Source of the DNA: Paraspadella gotoi
Taxonomy: Eukaryota; Chaetognatha
Direction of reading: 5' to 3'
Assembly: GCA_051294375.1 (NCBI GenBank)
Contig: CM119265.1
Coordinates: forward strand, 21,199,978-21,263,977
Length of the DNA stretch: 64,000 bases
Part shown: piece after piece, positions 34,161-50,465 of the stretch
Layout of the letters: each line of letters opens with the position of its first letter
Position numbering within the stretch: position 1 is the stretch's first letter
The notes under the pieces: generated by a model
The model's database searches: none
Told to the model about the DNA's origin: nothing
The model's input: the letters and a program-made list of their open reading frames with translations, nothing else
Made by a program: the position numbers and the translations under genes

Positions 34161-35752
34161 ATTGAAGCGGAAATGTGAGGACACCGTTGGAAGTCAGCGA
34201 GTCAACGCCTTATTGCAAATTGCGCGTCGTCCTTTTTTTTCGCCTTTGATATTATTTCGTTGAGAGTCTAATCTGCAATAATGCCGCTGGATGTTCATTT
34301 ATTGAAAGATCAAATGTTTTCATATTATTGTGTCTGTGTTTGCCATTTCGGCCGAGACGCCCGAGCTCGCCATTCTAGCAACTGCACGCAATGACAAGAT
34401 TTATGATCGCGGTTGGATATGACGCTCGAGCATTCTGACAGGATTCGTCCGCAGCTGACCCCTTTTTTGAATACTTGAGATCGCATCGTATTTGACATGT
34501 ATATATAGTCGAGAGAAGACGACAGAGAATTGGGATAACTAGTGCGGAAATTTTGTCACAATTGTGCACTAAAGGCGGGTCAAAATTGAACACTTTTTTA
34601 ATAACTTTTTAAATTCTCCTCTACAAAAAATTCCTTTTTCCTTCCTATTACTAACATCGATTTTCAATGTAACTTTTTGAATTAGTTCATTCGGGCATTG
34701 TTAGCAACTGAAGCTTTTAAATATTATATTAATATATAACAAATACCAAAAATTTTATATAATAAAAAAAGATTAAGTTTTAAAGTAAGCGGATTTTTTC
34801 CTATAGAGCTTGAAAAAGTACTAATGAAAAGTTAGTACTACAATTTTTAAAAATTTTTGACAAGAAATTGGTCTAAAAAAACAGAAAAAACGTTAAAAAT
34901 CATCATTCAATCAATCATCATTCGGCTGAAATTTTTAAGTTTTTTTTAAAATTCCTTTATCAATAAAAACAAAAAATTTTAAAATTTGTAATAATAACCT
35001 TCATCTAACTGTTATAAAGCTTCCATCAGAATCCATTAAAAAAAATTGAAAAATTCAAAAAAAATTTTTAACTTTATATAGTAATAAAGATAATCCTTTA
35101 AATGTTCCGTTCGGCGCTTTATTAATATTTAGATAATTTTTTAAAATTATTTTTATTTTCATAATTTCTCTAACCATCACTTCTATCAATATTTATTTTG
35201 AGAGAACTTCTAGTTTTCACCTGAGTTCCGGCCTATTGTGCACCAGCTCCGGATTAAGGAAGAAAATGTGTTATTGCACGATTTCTAATTTTTTTTTTGT
35301 TTTATTTGGGGGGCTTCCCTTTTTTTTTCTGCTATGAAGACGGAAATCAGTAACCGCGAAAAGAGTTATTGCACAGAAAATGGTGTGAAGACCGAGGAAA
35401 GAGAGGAATAACGGAAAGGAGAAGGAAGAGGAGGAAGGAGGAGGTGAGGAGGAGGAACGGAAAGCATCTGCGTCGGGATGCGATTCTGTGGAAGGAAGAC
35501 AAATTAATCGAAGGCGGAAAGAAGAAGAAGATTGGAACAAGATTTGATGACAAGGCGCCGACGAGCGGGGAGGGCGGAGCGGCGGCATGGGGGTAGGGCA
35601 GAGGGAGGTGGGGGGGAGGGGAATAGCTGGAGGAAAGGGGGTTAGGGGGATAGAGAAAGGACGAGAAGTCAAGACTAGGGTTGCTGGATAGAAGATGATA
35701 TTGAGGAGTTTGAAAAATGATGAAAAGGGCTGGATACGGGAAGAAGAAGAGA

Positions 35753-35756
<4 letters not shown>
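34161..35756. other. AT-rich then purine-rich intergenic sequence
   Basis: 34560-35220 is very AT-rich. 35380-35756 is purine-rich. No coding signal. Confidence 0.5.
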
Positions 35757-35813
<57 letters not shown>

Positions 35814-35917
35814 AAGAGGAGAGAGAGAGAGAGAAGAGAGCAGAGACAGAGAGAGAAGAGAGAGAGAGAGAGAAAGAGATGAAGAGAGAGAGAGGAGAGA
35901 AGAGAGAGAGAGAGTAA
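35757..35917. repeat. (GA)n array, imperfect, long
   Basis: About 160 bp of GA with GGAGAAAGAGG and similar breaks. Confidence 0.85.
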
Positions 35918-35997
35918 AGTCGAGAAATTGTGGAGTAGATTGTCAGGAAGACAGAACGACGACGAGAATCTGGGGGCAGTGAGTACGGAGATGAAGA

Positions 35998-35999
<2 letters not shown>

Positions 36000-36094
<95 letters not shown>

Positions 36095-36096
36095 TG
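36000..36096. repeat. (GA)n array
   Basis: Close to 100 bp of GA with short interruptions, 80 bp after the previous array. Confidence 0.85.
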
Positions 36097-36204
36097 TTTT
36101 TAATACGCCCGGCTCTAGTGGATGGAGGAAGTGATCAGTTCCAGTTTCACGTCGCTTTCGAATGAACTCATCTGAATCGCCGAGTGATCTCGTCCAATCC
36201 TCCA

Positions 36205-36588
36205 TGTCATCCAATCAGAGCTTATCTGATTCCATCTCATCCAATCAAATCTCATCTAATTCCATCTTGTCCAATCAGATCTCATCCGATAAGATGTCAC
36301 ACACTCTGATTCCGGAATCTTTTGATCTTTTTCGATCTCATGACCTTGAGAAATTCAGAAAATAAGTAAACTACTTTGCCTCCTCACTATCTATTGTTTT
36401 TCTCATTAAAACTTATCGATTTTAAACTATTTTTAACCAGTTCTATTCTGACCTCATCCAATTCTCAAGTCTCATCTCGACCAATCTCTTCACTCGTCCG
36501 ATCTCCCCATCTCGACTCCTTTTTTTCTAATCAAGATTCGCGACGACAGACTTTGTTTCAATCATCGTCTCTCTCTCTCTCTCTCTCT
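36205..36588. repeat. Duplicated block, cleaner copy
   Basis: Repeated at 37468-38000: TCCAATCAGATCTCATC, TTCAGAAAATAAGTAA, TCTATTGTTTTTCT and CCAATCTCTTCACTCGTCCG occur in both, in the same order. Ends in a CT run and a 25-N gap. Confidence 0.85.
36210..36299. repeat. 30-bp tandem repeat, three copies
   Basis: Units begin TCCAATCAGA or TCCAATCAAA at 36210, 36240 and 36270, and each includes a TCTCATCTAAT-like middle. They translate as SSNQ repeats in the plus ORF 36162-36365. Confidence 0.75.
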
Positions 36589-36613
36589 NNNNNNNNNNNN
36601 NNNNNNNNNNNNN
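36589..36613. other. Assembly gap, exactly 25 N
   Basis: Follows a CT run. Noisy sequence begins on the right. Confidence 0.99.
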
Positions 36614-37467
36614 TGGGAGGAATGGAATTCAGCACCCGAATGGTGTGCGCGTGGGAGAGAGGAAATCTGCGTATCCAGCAGGCTGGGGAGTGAGAAAATG
36701 CATGAAAAAGGCCTGTGTGAGGTGAGAGAATCCCGTCGTGGAGAAGAGGATGAGAAGTAGCATGAGATGGATGAGAAGGAGGAATACTACGAAGAGGATG
36801 AGGAGAGAGAGAGAATACGACGAGAGGAGTGTGGGAAGAGGAGAAATCTGCGAGAAGTGGATGGAAGAAGCTCCCGTGTGGAGGAAGCAAGGCCGCATGG
36901 CAGGGAAATTCACAGTGTGAGGTGGGAATCGACCGCGGTGAAGTTTGTGAGGAAAGGACAAGTCACACCGACGAGAAGAATCTGAGCGGTAGGAGAGAGA
37001 GAGGAATGTACCGATGGGGAAGGGAAATGTTGAAGTAGGAGAAGGAGGGAGAGAACAGCCGTAGAGGGAGGGAAATGAAGCGAGAGAGACCGATGAAAGT
37101 AGAGGCAGTGGAGGAAGGGAGAGAGAAAATTCCTTTGGGAGGATGAGATCCCGTGTGGGGAGGAATTCCTTATGGAGGAAAGTCCCAGGCATTGTGGGAA
37201 GCAAAATTGCACCAATGTACGGTTTTAAGTCCAAGCGAATCCCTTGCGCGGAGAATCTCGTCGTTGGGAGGAGAACCGCGTGTGCGCGACTGGACTAGGG
37301 TGATAGGAGGAAGGTAGATCACCTCAGTTCCCGAGCTGTTCGGACGAGGTCCGCTTATCACGATATGAACTCATCCCTGAATCGAGGCGAGTGAAGCTCT
37401 TCACGGGTGGGAGGCGTCCACCCTCCATGCAACTAATCCCAAATCACATGCTTTAGTCGTGTGAGGT
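36614..37467. other. Low-quality GA/GGA-rich sequence after a 25-N gap
   Basis: Irregular repeats of GTGTGGGAGGAA-like and AGGAATTC-like strings with indels. ORFs on both strands overlap without consistent frame. Probably uncorrected read sequence. Confidence 0.5.
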
Positions 37468-38000
37468 GTACCATCCTCATCCAATCAGATCTCATCTACA
37501 TTCCATCTTTGTCCCAATCAAGATCTCATTCCGCGATTAGATGTCACAACTCTAGGAGGTAACCAATGAACTAATCTCCGCGTTCGTAAATCTTTTGAAT
37601 CTTTTTGCTTGCTTCGATCTCTTTATTGACTCTTTCTTCCATTGATAGAGAGTTAGCCTCTTGTTTTGCCGAAAACTTCAGAAAATAAGTAACTATCTTT
37701 GCCTCCCTCCCACTTCTATTGTTTTTCTTCATTAAAAACCATATCGATTTTTAACATGCTTTATTCTAATTTAACGCATGTTTTCACTGGAACGTTTTGA
37801 TCTGTGCGGACCTCAATCATCACTCTCACAATCACGTCTCATCTCCGACCAATCTCTTCACTCGTCCGCATCTTCTCTCCCTTCGGATTTGGCACTCCCT
37901 TTTCGCAGATCTCCGTACATTCCTTTTTTTCTAATCAGCAAGATTCGCGAGACAGAGCTGGTTGTGTTCCCAGGAAAATACGATCGTCTTTCGTTCTCTC
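37468..38000. repeat. Duplicated block, noisy copy
   Basis: Indel-rich copy of 36205-36588, with several 10-40 bp insertions. It continues beyond the point where the other copy ends in a gap. Confidence 0.8.
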
Positions 38001-38568
38001 TCTGCAAGAAAGACTCCATCCATCTCTTCTCTCTCAATTCTACTTTCTTGTTGATACTATTCATTCTTAGATGGGCGAGGTCAATATCAATCAATCACAT
38101 AGCCTCAGCTTCGCTCAGTGGCATCATGCGTTCCTTTTGTGCCGTCTCAGACATACCATCATTCTCTTCCGTAGCACGCGAGCAGCCGGCTATCTCTTCC
38201 GCATCCTCTTGCTCTCTCTCCTTCTCGCTCTTCTTGCGTCCTTCTCTTCTCTCTCTCACCTCTCCTTCTCATTCTCTTCCTTCTCCATTCTTTCCGCTCC
38301 GAGAACCGACCAGCCGACCGGCGCCGTGCAACATACGCAAGAACAGAAAAAGAAGGCAATCCAAACGAACAAATCGCTGCTGACGTTACAACTATTTTAA
38401 GCACATTCGTAATCATACTTTTCAGCAAGCAACTTTCGGGCAATAATGCTAAATTATCAAGCATTAGAATTATGGTTACCGACGCGAGAGAGCCATTGAG
38501 TCGGAGCGTTGCAGTTGGAGAAGAAAAGTTATTTTGGAACACATGAATCATTGAAACGTGTGGGAGAG

Positions 38569-41640
<3,072 letters not shown>

Positions 41641-41665
41641 TTCTCTCTTTCCTTCCCAACCTTTC

Positions 41666-41780
41666 TTTCTTTTCCTTTCCTCCGTTTCTCTTTCTTTTCC
41701 TTTCCTCCGTTTCTCTTTCTTTTCTTTTCTCCGTTTCTCTTTCTTTTCTTTTCCTTTCCTCCGTTTCTCTTTTTCCTTCC
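41666..41780. repeat. Pyrimidine minisatellite, about 25 bp unit
   Basis: Four copies of TCCTCCGTTTCTCTTTCTTT or a close variant, with CTTTT spacers. The minus ORFs (KRKRNGGKEKK) are repeat translations. Confidence 0.75.
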
Positions 41781-41799
41781 CTTCTTCTTCCCACATCTT

Positions 41800-42820
41800 T
41801 TTTCCTTCTCAGAATCTCGACGTCCATTTGTTTTGATGACGTCAATCAGGAGGCGAAAGATGGCGCTGGTTTCGGCCTCGTCTGCCGCAGCGCCGCCTGC
41901 CGCCGTCTGACGCCGCCTTCCTCGCCGACGGCTTGATGAGTTTCCTCGCCGGGGTCTCCTCCTACTCTTCCTCTTCCTCCTCTCCTTCTCCTTCTCCTTC
42001 TCCAAATGGCGTTGAAAAGAGAGGAAAAGAACGAGGGTGCTAAGCGAAGTCTTTTGTTTTCTACCGCCGTCGGCAGAGGGAGAAGATTGGGTGTTAACGA
42101 AGGCCAAGAAAGAAAGAAGACCAATGGGATGGTGACGGTTCTATACATTAGATTAGACTACCTCATACATAATCCGCTTATGATTTCTCTTGAGTCCAAT
42201 CAGGTTCAATTTTTAATCCGCTGCGTCATTTAACAAAAACTTATCGGTCAGCGATCCCTCCGCCATTTTGTCTAGGATTGCCATGCAGTCCGTAACGCTG
42301 TGTCACCCATCGCCACTGCCGTGCCTGCACGGCAAAAACCATCACATTCACACAAAAGGATAAACCACAGTGCGCCCTTGCTTACCACCACCCACCACCC
42401 ACCACCCTAGTTCTCGACACCCCCAATGATTCCTCTCCACCGCCTCCACTCCACCGCTCAACTCCCCCACCCGCCCCCTTCCCCCCCTCTTCGGTATCCT
42501 TCGTTCCGCCTCCTCGTCGATTCTTTTGCATCAGAGGCCAAAAACCGATGATGGTAACAATATTGTATCTCTCTCCGTATTTTTTTCTCCTATTTCTTTC
42601 CTCGCTCCTCCTTCTCCTTCCTCCTCTCCGATTTCGTTCTTCTTATTTCCTCCCCTCGCCTCCATTTTCTTCGCCCTCCTCCTCTTTCTTCTCCTCTTCC
42701 TCCTCCTCTTCCTCCTCAAGACGTGCCATTTTCGGTCGTTTTTTTCTCTCTCTCTCTCTCTTTGCTCACCCGTTACTTCTCTCTTTTCGAGGCCTTGTGT
42801 GTGGGTGTGTGTGTCTCAAA
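41800..42820. other. Intergenic; GC-rich patch then pyrimidine tract
   Basis: 41840-41960 is GC-rich (GCCGCC). 42560-42720 is nearly all pyrimidine. The minus ORF 41616-42107 is low-complexity Lys/Arg/Glu. No gene is supportable. Confidence 0.45.
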
Positions 42821-43340
42821 NNNNNNNNNNNNNNNNNNNNNNNNNNNNNNNNNNNNNNNNNNNNNNNNNNNNNNNNNNNNNNNNNNNNNNNNNNNNNNNN
42901 NNNNNNNNNNNNNNNNNNNNNNNNNNNNNNNNNNNNNNNNNNNNNNNNNNNNNNNNNNNNNNNNNNNNNNNNNNNNNNNNNNNNNNNNNNNNNNNNNNNN
43001 NNNNNNNNNNNNNNNNNNNNNNNNNNNNNNNNNNNNNNNNNNNNNNNNNNNNNNNNNNNNNNNNNNNNNNNNNNNNNNNNNNNNNNNNNNNNNNNNNNNN
43101 NNNNNNNNNNNNNNNNNNNNNNNNNNNNNNNNNNNNNNNNNNNNNNNNNNNNNNNNNNNNNNNNNNNNNNNNNNNNNNNNNNNNNNNNNNNNNNNNNNNN
43201 NNNNNNNNNNNNNNNNNNNNNNNNNNNNNNNNNNNNNNNNNNNNNNNNNNNNNNNNNNNNNNNNNNNNNNNNNNNNNNNNNNNNNNNNNNNNNNNNNNNN
43301 NNNNNNNNNNNNNNNNNNNNNNNNNNNNNNNNNNNNNNNN
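42821..43340. other. Assembly gap, 520 N
   Basis: GT-rich on the left, GA array on the right. Confidence 0.99.

Positions 43341-43371
<31 letters not shown>
43341..43371. repeat. (GA)n array beside a gap
   Basis: GA run immediately after the 520-N gap. Confidence 0.85.
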
Positions 43372-43373
<2 letters not shown>

Positions 43374-43470
43374 GTGAGAGGTGAGCGTCGATGCACGGAC
43401 GCCGAATGCACGTGACTTCACGAAGAACAAATCGTCTCGTGGTTTTTTTGAGGAGAAAGATACAGGCGAT

Positions 43471-43853
43471 CGACGACGACAAGAACGACAACAACAACGA
43501 CGACGACGACGACGACAACGAGAGAGAATGTTAAAGACCGCGAACAGATTCGCTTTGGTGATTCGTTTCGGTGATTTGGTCAATGTTGAGGAAAATTAGT
43601 TTTTCTTCGCGGAAAAATTTGTCGTCGTCGTCGTCGTCGTCGTTGAGAGGATTTTAACTGACGACAGCAACGACGACGATGACGACGACGATGACGACGA
43701 TGATGACGACGACGATGGTGATGGGTGAGGATTATCGGGGTGAGGAATTCAGGTGATAAACGCGTTTGGGATCAAAATAACGTCGAATGGGATGATTCTG
43801 ACGCTGACAGTGTGGCAGACGAAAATTTTGACGACGACGACGACGACGACGAC
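43471..43853. repeat. Cluster of GAC/GTC triplet arrays
   Basis: GAC-rich 43471-43516, GTC 43620-43643, GAC/GAT 43665-43720 and GAC 43829-43853. Strand orientation alternates. Confidence 0.8.
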
Positions 43854-46069
43854 ACCCATTTTGCCCCTTTCAAGTCCTCAAAATCGTTAGTTTGATATGT
43901 CCGCTTAGAAGTTAACGACAAAAAGTACAAAGTTGAAGTTTGTTTTGAACAAAATTTGTCGATAAATCCAGTCGAGCATTGAAAACTGTTTAGGAAGAAG
44001 CGAGATTTAGAAAATATTTATTATTTTCCATTCCTCTCCAACTGGCTTTATAGCTAAGGAATAAAAAATAATAATAAAAAGATAGATTATCGCCGTGTTG
44101 GAATATAGCAATAGAAATGATAGACAGGAGAAGTGAGAATAGCAAGATGTGAAGTCAGCAATTCGTTGAGTCAGCATTTTTTTTCCATCTTTTATCTTCT
44201 TAAATCTCACAACTCTTCCTTTATTATTCTTATTCTTCTCTTTTCTTTCATAATTCAATCTTCTCTCTTTGAGCTTTACGTTTTTCAATTCGAATTCTCT
44301 CCAAAATTGAAATATTAGCAAGTTAAAAATCCTATTTGTAAAATCAGACATGAAACGAACTCCGCTTAAATCGCTTACCTCGCTGTCCGCGGGTGTTTTA
44401 AAAATTATCCTTCAACCTTTTCCTTTCTCGATTCCGTCACGAAGGATTTTAACTCACCGGGAGCGTTTGCCCCCCTTCTCTCTCTCTCTCTCTCTCTCTT
44501 CTCTCCTCTCTTCTCCTCTCTCTCTTCTCTCTCTCTCTCAGCAGCAGTCAACTCGGTCGGACCTCGATATTACGCTGCTCTTAACTTACCCTATCATATT
44601 CTTTCCTCACCTTTTTCCTCTTTCCCGCTCACACTCTCCCCCTCACTCCCATTACCAACTAGTGATATATATCTATATCTTTTATATAATTATCCACCTC
44701 TTCATTTTATTTCCATTTTTAAACCCCAATCTCGGTTCTTATTCACTCCTGTCACCAACCCCTCGCCCCCCCCCCACAGTGATCCAAAAAAATTAAACGG
44801 ATAAAAGCACCTGACTACGGCATAAATTGCATATTCAGTCTTTCCATAGTAATGGTACAAAGTCTTATGTAAGATACAGTTTCCAAAAATTATTCTTTCT
44901 CAAGTTATAAGCTCTCTATTTCGGGTGAGTCTTGAGAGGTTTGTTTCACCCAGAGATGGGTGGAAAGAAAATTATATTGACTTTGTTATGATTAAAGTCT
45001 TTTGTCTAGTTTGTTAACAAATAAAAAAAATATTTTTATATTATGTCACTATGTATGATATGACAAACATAGAAAAAATTCTCGAATTTCAACCGTTTCA
45101 ATCAACCGGTTTTAGTTCCTCATGATACATCTTCTCCATAACCAGTTATAATTTAATCTCATTCCGCATTCGTCCGCCATTTGAGAAATCCAAAATGCTT
45201 TTATTATAAATAACAAAAAGAATGTCGATATTCTTCAGAAATTACCATATGATTCTTTTCTTGACCGATTTTCCGATCTTAATTTGCTTAACGCACCTTT
45301 TAAAAAGATTAAATTAATGATTTTATATTTTAGCAAATATAACCAACTCCTACTATATAATATAATAAAGAAAATATTATAGTTGGGTCAATTTCTTTTT
45401 AAAATCAAAATTATAAAGCAAAAGTTGTTCAACTACCATAAATGATTTCTTTAAGAACCAAATTTGGCGTAAATGAATTTTTTCTCCATATTTTTTCAAA
45501 TCACTTTTAATATCTGAAACGTTTCTTACAACCTCAGAGGGCTTCTATGATATCGCATACGGAAATAAGTGTTTTTGCAAGAAGGTTTATCCGGAAATTA
45601 AGGCCATTTGGATCACTGTGCACCGCCCCCCTAAAAAAAATTCCTTCTCGTGCTCACGCAACCGAAGAAGCAAAAGTCGACGCAGATACGATAAACCACT
45701 CGACCGGAGCAGCGACTGGAGCTATTGGAGCGAGTAGTGGAGCGTTGGAGTTGTCAAGTTAACGACAAAGGAGTGACGCGACTGACAATCACGATATGAG
45801 ACTAATGAATTATTTGATAATTTAATCGGTAGAGAATTAAATTTGGATTTAAAAAACCCAATAGATTCCATTGTGAAAATGACGTGAAAAAAAAACACTA
45901 AAAGTAGTAATCATAAGAATTGAGACGTTCACTTTGGTTTAAGCATCACTGAGATCCTGGTATCTAGAATGTGAATCCAGGATCCATCCAACCGAAAGAA
46001 GTAATCGACAGAATTTTACTTTTCCAAAAAAAATCTCTCGTGCGTCTCCGCTATAACGGTCACGAACCA

Positions 46070-46071
<2 letters not shown>
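43854..46071. other. AT-rich intergenic sequence
   Basis: An imperfect CT run lies at 44477-44540. The plus ORF 45547-45762 (71 codons) is in an AT-rich setting with no domain I recognise. AAACACTAAAAGTAGTAAT at about 45894-45912 matches 32873-32892. Confidence 0.5.

Positions 46072-46161
<90 letters not shown>
46072..46161. repeat. (CT)n array
   Basis: 90 bp, pure. Confidence 0.95.
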
Positions 46162-46165
<4 letters not shown>

Positions 46166-46722
46166 TAATCTCGTAATGGATTCTCTCCCCAGGGGGGCGC
46201 TCAATATAGAATATCCTCCGTCCGAAGCTTTTCCCTCTTCTTTCTCCATCCAAAAATCCTCTTTCCCTCTTCCACATCCCTCGCCCCCTATCCCTTCCCT
46301 ACCCCAAAATAACCATTGTCCCGTCGAGACGCGGTTCCGATGCCATCGACGCCGCTTCACACGCGACGGTGCCATCATTCGGCGTCGCGCAACGAGGCGG
46401 CGTCGTCGGGGTGGTGGCTGCGTTGTCACAATAACTGGTGCCAGTTTGGAGACGATGAAAATTTAGCATCTGTGTTGTTGCTGGGGAAATAAATGGGATG
46501 ACGCGAAAACTACGACGACGTCTACGACGACGACGAAAGACGACGAACGATGACGCCAACGAACGGCGACGACGACGCCGACGACGCCGAAATATCAGAA
46601 TGTGATTGTTATCAAGTTTTTCCGATGCTCAGTCGACCGACGCGAAGTGAATTTCGCAGACTTCAGGTGAAAATCGAATCCTCCATTCATGATTATTTTC
46701 GGTGTCGAGTGTCTATTTTCCA

Positions 46723-46727
<5 letters not shown>

Positions 46728-46801
<74 letters not shown>
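46728..46801. repeat. (CT)n array
   Basis: About 74 bp, pure. Confidence 0.95.
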
Positions 46802-46802
<1 letters not shown>

Positions 46803-48812
46803 GGACAATAAAAGACTCTAATATATCATTGCTTTAATTTATTTAGAGTAAAACAACGCGAGTCTGTGTTTCAGATATTAGAATTTAATGTTTATTTAGT
46901 AAGAAGTTTATGTCTTTGCTTCGGCGACGTATTTCTTTATTCGGATCATTTCTCACGAAACTTTCTCGAGTTTGTTATAACTACGCACAATTTCAGTCAA
47001 TTATTGATATCTACGAAAATAATAGTGGAACAATATCATAAGTTTCATCAATATAAAAATAACAATTGGTAAAGATGGTAACATAACGTTTAATGAAATA
47101 CTAACTTAATAGCATCTACTTCAAAAAAACGTTTCTCACAATCTATCACAATCTATCACAATCCTCGCCCACCCGTGACCGACTCCTCCGCTCGTCTTCT
47201 CCGACGAATATTCGGTGTCAAATGACAAGATCGAAAACCTCACCTTTTAGCCGTTAAATTCGCTGCTCCCAGCCTCTTGACTTTCCCAAACTCACCCGAT
47301 TCATTTCCTAGGATCCTCGATTCGAGGTTGAAGATAACGAAAAATTAACCGATAATCCCGGTACCTAATCCGGCTCAAAGCTTGACTCTTCTCGGCGATA
47401 TTTTCCGACCGACGCCTCCACGAATCTAATTTGAATAAATGTTATTAGATCATTGATTTTATGATATTTTTTTTTTTTGCTCCTTCTTCTTAATATTACT
47501 TCTTTCTCACTCGATCTCGAGCTGAGATCGAAGGAGAGAAAGAAGGTTGCGACTTTTTCCCTTTTGTCTGTTTTACAAATTGACCTTTTTTCCTATTTCC
47601 CCCCCCCTATTTTTTCAGGGGGGGGAGTGTTTGGTTCGCTGGTCGGGAGAGTAAAGGTGAGAAAAACCGAATCACCTATTTTCTCAGTGATCAAGTTTGA
47701 AGATTTTTTTGGGATTGAAGCGTTTATATATTTATTTGTTTATTTAACTACATTTTTTAATTAATTACATTAATTTTTTATCTGTGAAAATACAAAAATG
47801 AAGTAAAATATTACGAAAATGAGGTTTTTAGGTTTAGTATTTTATCTTAATCCTCTCTCATAATCATAATTCACTTATTTTTGCAAATGGAATAAGAGAT
47901 GGAAAGAAGAAGATATCTTATTTTGATTTGATTTTGATCGGTAATGCTCAAGAATGTGACAGTTAACACACTAACAAAACATATTGTTATAGAGCGGTAC
48001 ATAAACTCAATTTGGCACATTCCTTTAGGTAACCAGTGACCACTGACCAGTGACAAACTAACAATGGCCTTCGTAAGAGAGAAAGTAGAAGATTGAAGAG
48101 ACTTTATCTCATCTAATTTCTACAAATCTTCGTCTCAACGAATTTTCTTTCGTCTCTCGTAAGTCATTCCCCAGATTTTCTTTTGTACGTTGGATTATAG
48201 CCTCTCATTCTCTCGCGTTTGTTTAGTTGATTCCCTTTCAAAAGACAAAGAGTCAAAAAATCGAGATAAGATCAGATTCGCGGTGGATAAAGAATCTGCT
48301 CAGCCCCCCCCCCCTTGCTGACTTTTTTTTTATTTGGGGAGTGGACGCGGGAATGAAAGGAAAATTTAAATAGTCAAAAATTGAATTTTTGGAAATCACT
48401 TTTTTTTTCCGGCTGAACTCTCTCGCATTGACGAGTCGTGGGAGAATCCGCCGTTCGTTCATTTATATAAAACGTTCGTTTCGATGCCACTTGCGATCGA
48501 TATGTTTATTATCTACTCGTTTAGTTAGTTCAGAGGGTCTAAATAGTTAATTTTGTCATTTTCCGGTTTGGTTAGCTTCATGTTTTCTTACGTTCGTTCC
48601 GAGGTTCTCTCCGTTGCAACAGACTTTCAATGTCGACCAAGATTTCCTGACTCAAAGAAAAAGTCGGAAAAAGAAAAAAAAAACAGGGAGAGATCGAAGC
48701 GGATCGCGTTTCGATCAAATCGCTTTCACCTGGCAACACAGATTCTGTTTGAGGAGGAAGGAGGAGGAAGAGGAGAAACAGATAGAGAGTTGATAGGGTG
48801 CAAGAGGGGAGA
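46802..48812. other. Intergenic sequence, no gene seen
   Basis: AT-rich. Includes ACAATCTATC tandem copies (47139-47163) and C/G homopolymers (47600-47628, 48306-48314). Short ORFs lack recognisable domains. Confidence 0.5.
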
Positions 48813-48815
48813 AAT

Positions 48816-48859
<44 letters not shown>

Positions 48860-48897
48860 AAGTCGTCCTAATGAAATCGATATCGATTAGAGACGAT

Positions 48898-48930
<33 letters not shown>
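48813..48930. repeat. Two (GA)n arrays
   Basis: GA runs at 48813-48855 and 48899-48930. Confidence 0.85.
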
Positions 48931-48931
<1 letters not shown>

Positions 48932-49010
48932 CTAGATTTGCAAAGGATGAGTTTCATCAAAGGAGGAGGGTTTTTTTTTCTCGTCCAGCCGGCAGAAGGG
49001 GATTAGAGAA

Positions 49011-49011
<1 letters not shown>

Positions 49012-49079
<68 letters not shown>

Positions 49080-49080
49080 T
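49012..49080. repeat. (GAC)22 triplet array
   Basis: Pure GAC for 66 bp, ending in GAT. Reads as poly-Asp, poly-Thr or poly-Arg depending on frame. The poly-Asp frame (48871-49116) has GA-repeat translation on its N-terminal side. Confidence 0.95.
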
Positions 49081-49858
49081 GAGGCTCCTAAGCTTGTTAG
49101 AGACAAAACGGACTAAAGGATTTGGGCGTGGTGCTAAAGGGGGGGAGAGGGGGAGGCGAAAGGGGCGCGCGGTTGGAGACCACGAATTTTATCAGTTTTC
49201 GTGAGTCACTTTGTTTCTGTGGTTTTTTTGTTTTTTTCGTTGTTCTGGTTTTATTAATACGCATTTGTTCGTTTGTATGTACTTTTGTAAGTAAAAATTA
49301 AATCAGATTCGTAAACAGGATTAGAGTTCTCTCTTTCCACACTGTTGAAATTGTAAGTTTTTTTAAAGAAAAAGTCTGATATGATAATGCGATTTAAGAT
49401 CGGAGCACAAAACGATCGAATCATATGACACAATCTTAACTATATCTCATTATAATCTGTTAATGAGAAAAACGAAACTTAATTAGCGTCAAGACAAACA
49501 ATAACACGTAATGCGTGAAAAGTTTTTATTTGAAACCAGAATGACTCGATGCCACAAGACGCCGTTCTTTCTCTTTGAGAAGAGACACCGACGAAAACCG
49601 CGAAAAACGAAAGATAAGTGAAATGGAACCGAAGCGGGAATCGGGAGGATCGCCTGACGCCGGCGCGTGGAATCGATGGCGTCCCGACGATGGAATCGAG
49701 GGGGGGGGGAGGAGATGGAATTAGGGATGGAATGGGAGATGGAATCGCGGAAAAGTGGATTTTATTGATTCTTGTTAATCCATTAGTTGGTCATGAAACG
49801 AGCCTCTCGCTCTCTCTCTCTCTCTCGCTGAATCCCGTCGGAGTCATGTCATCCTCTC
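49081..49858. other. Intergenic sequence
   Basis: No coding signal. ATGGAATCG-type short repeats at 49669-49750. Confidence 0.5.
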
Positions 49859-49878
49859 TCAGAGAGCGAGAGAGAGAG

Positions 49879-49936
<58 letters not shown>
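49859..49936. repeat. (GA)n array
   Basis: About 78 bp. A short CT run at 49805-49827 lies just upstream, so the two could pair as a GA/CT hairpin. Confidence 0.85.
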
Positions 49937-49938
<2 letters not shown>

Positions 49939-50379
49939 TCTTCTTTAATTTTCTTCTTCTTCCTCGTTCTTCCCTCTTCCTCCTCGTTTCTCTTCGTTTG
50001 CGTCACCTTCGTAAATCAGCACCTTAATCCCTTTTCTTTTCCTCTTTTTTTCCTTTCCTCCCTTTTCTCGGTATCCCCCCTTCTCAAACTCTTTTTCTCT
50101 CCCTTCATGTATATTTTCATTTCCTTTTATGTTCCTTTTTAATATTTTTAATATTTTTTTTACTTTCCACTACTTACGCAACGCTGTCCTTTCCTCCTAC
50201 TCCTTCTCACCTCTCCTTTTTTCATTTGTCAACGTTCCCTTTCCTCCTTTCTCCTTCCTCCTTCTCCCTCTTTCTTTCTTCCTCCCACACTCCTTCTCCC
50301 CTTCTCGTCTCCGCGAGAGTCATCATCCCAGAGGGACTTGTCATCTGCCACGACGCATTTGCCTTCGATTGACTCTCGA

Positions 50380-50381
<2 letters not shown>
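49937..50381. other. Pyrimidine-rich tract
   Basis: Mostly C and T on the plus strand from 49937 to 50310. No gene. Confidence 0.6.

Positions 50382-50463
<82 letters not shown>
50382..50463. repeat. (CT)n array
   Basis: About 80 bp, pure. Confidence 0.95.

Positions 50464-50465
<2 letters not shown>

Noticed and set aside
35675-36214. 179-codon minus ORF rich in Ser/Leu
   Set aside because: Mostly the translation of two GA/CT arrays.
36162-36365. SSNQ-repeat ORF of 67 codons
   Set aside because: It follows a 30-bp tandem repeat. The noisy duplicate does not keep the frame, and no start or splice context supports it.
48871-49116. ORF with 20+ consecutive Asp residues
   Set aside because: It is the translation of a perfect (GAC)22 array preceded by a GA array; other frames read poly-Thr and poly-Arg equally well. 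No signal peptide, domain or splice context.
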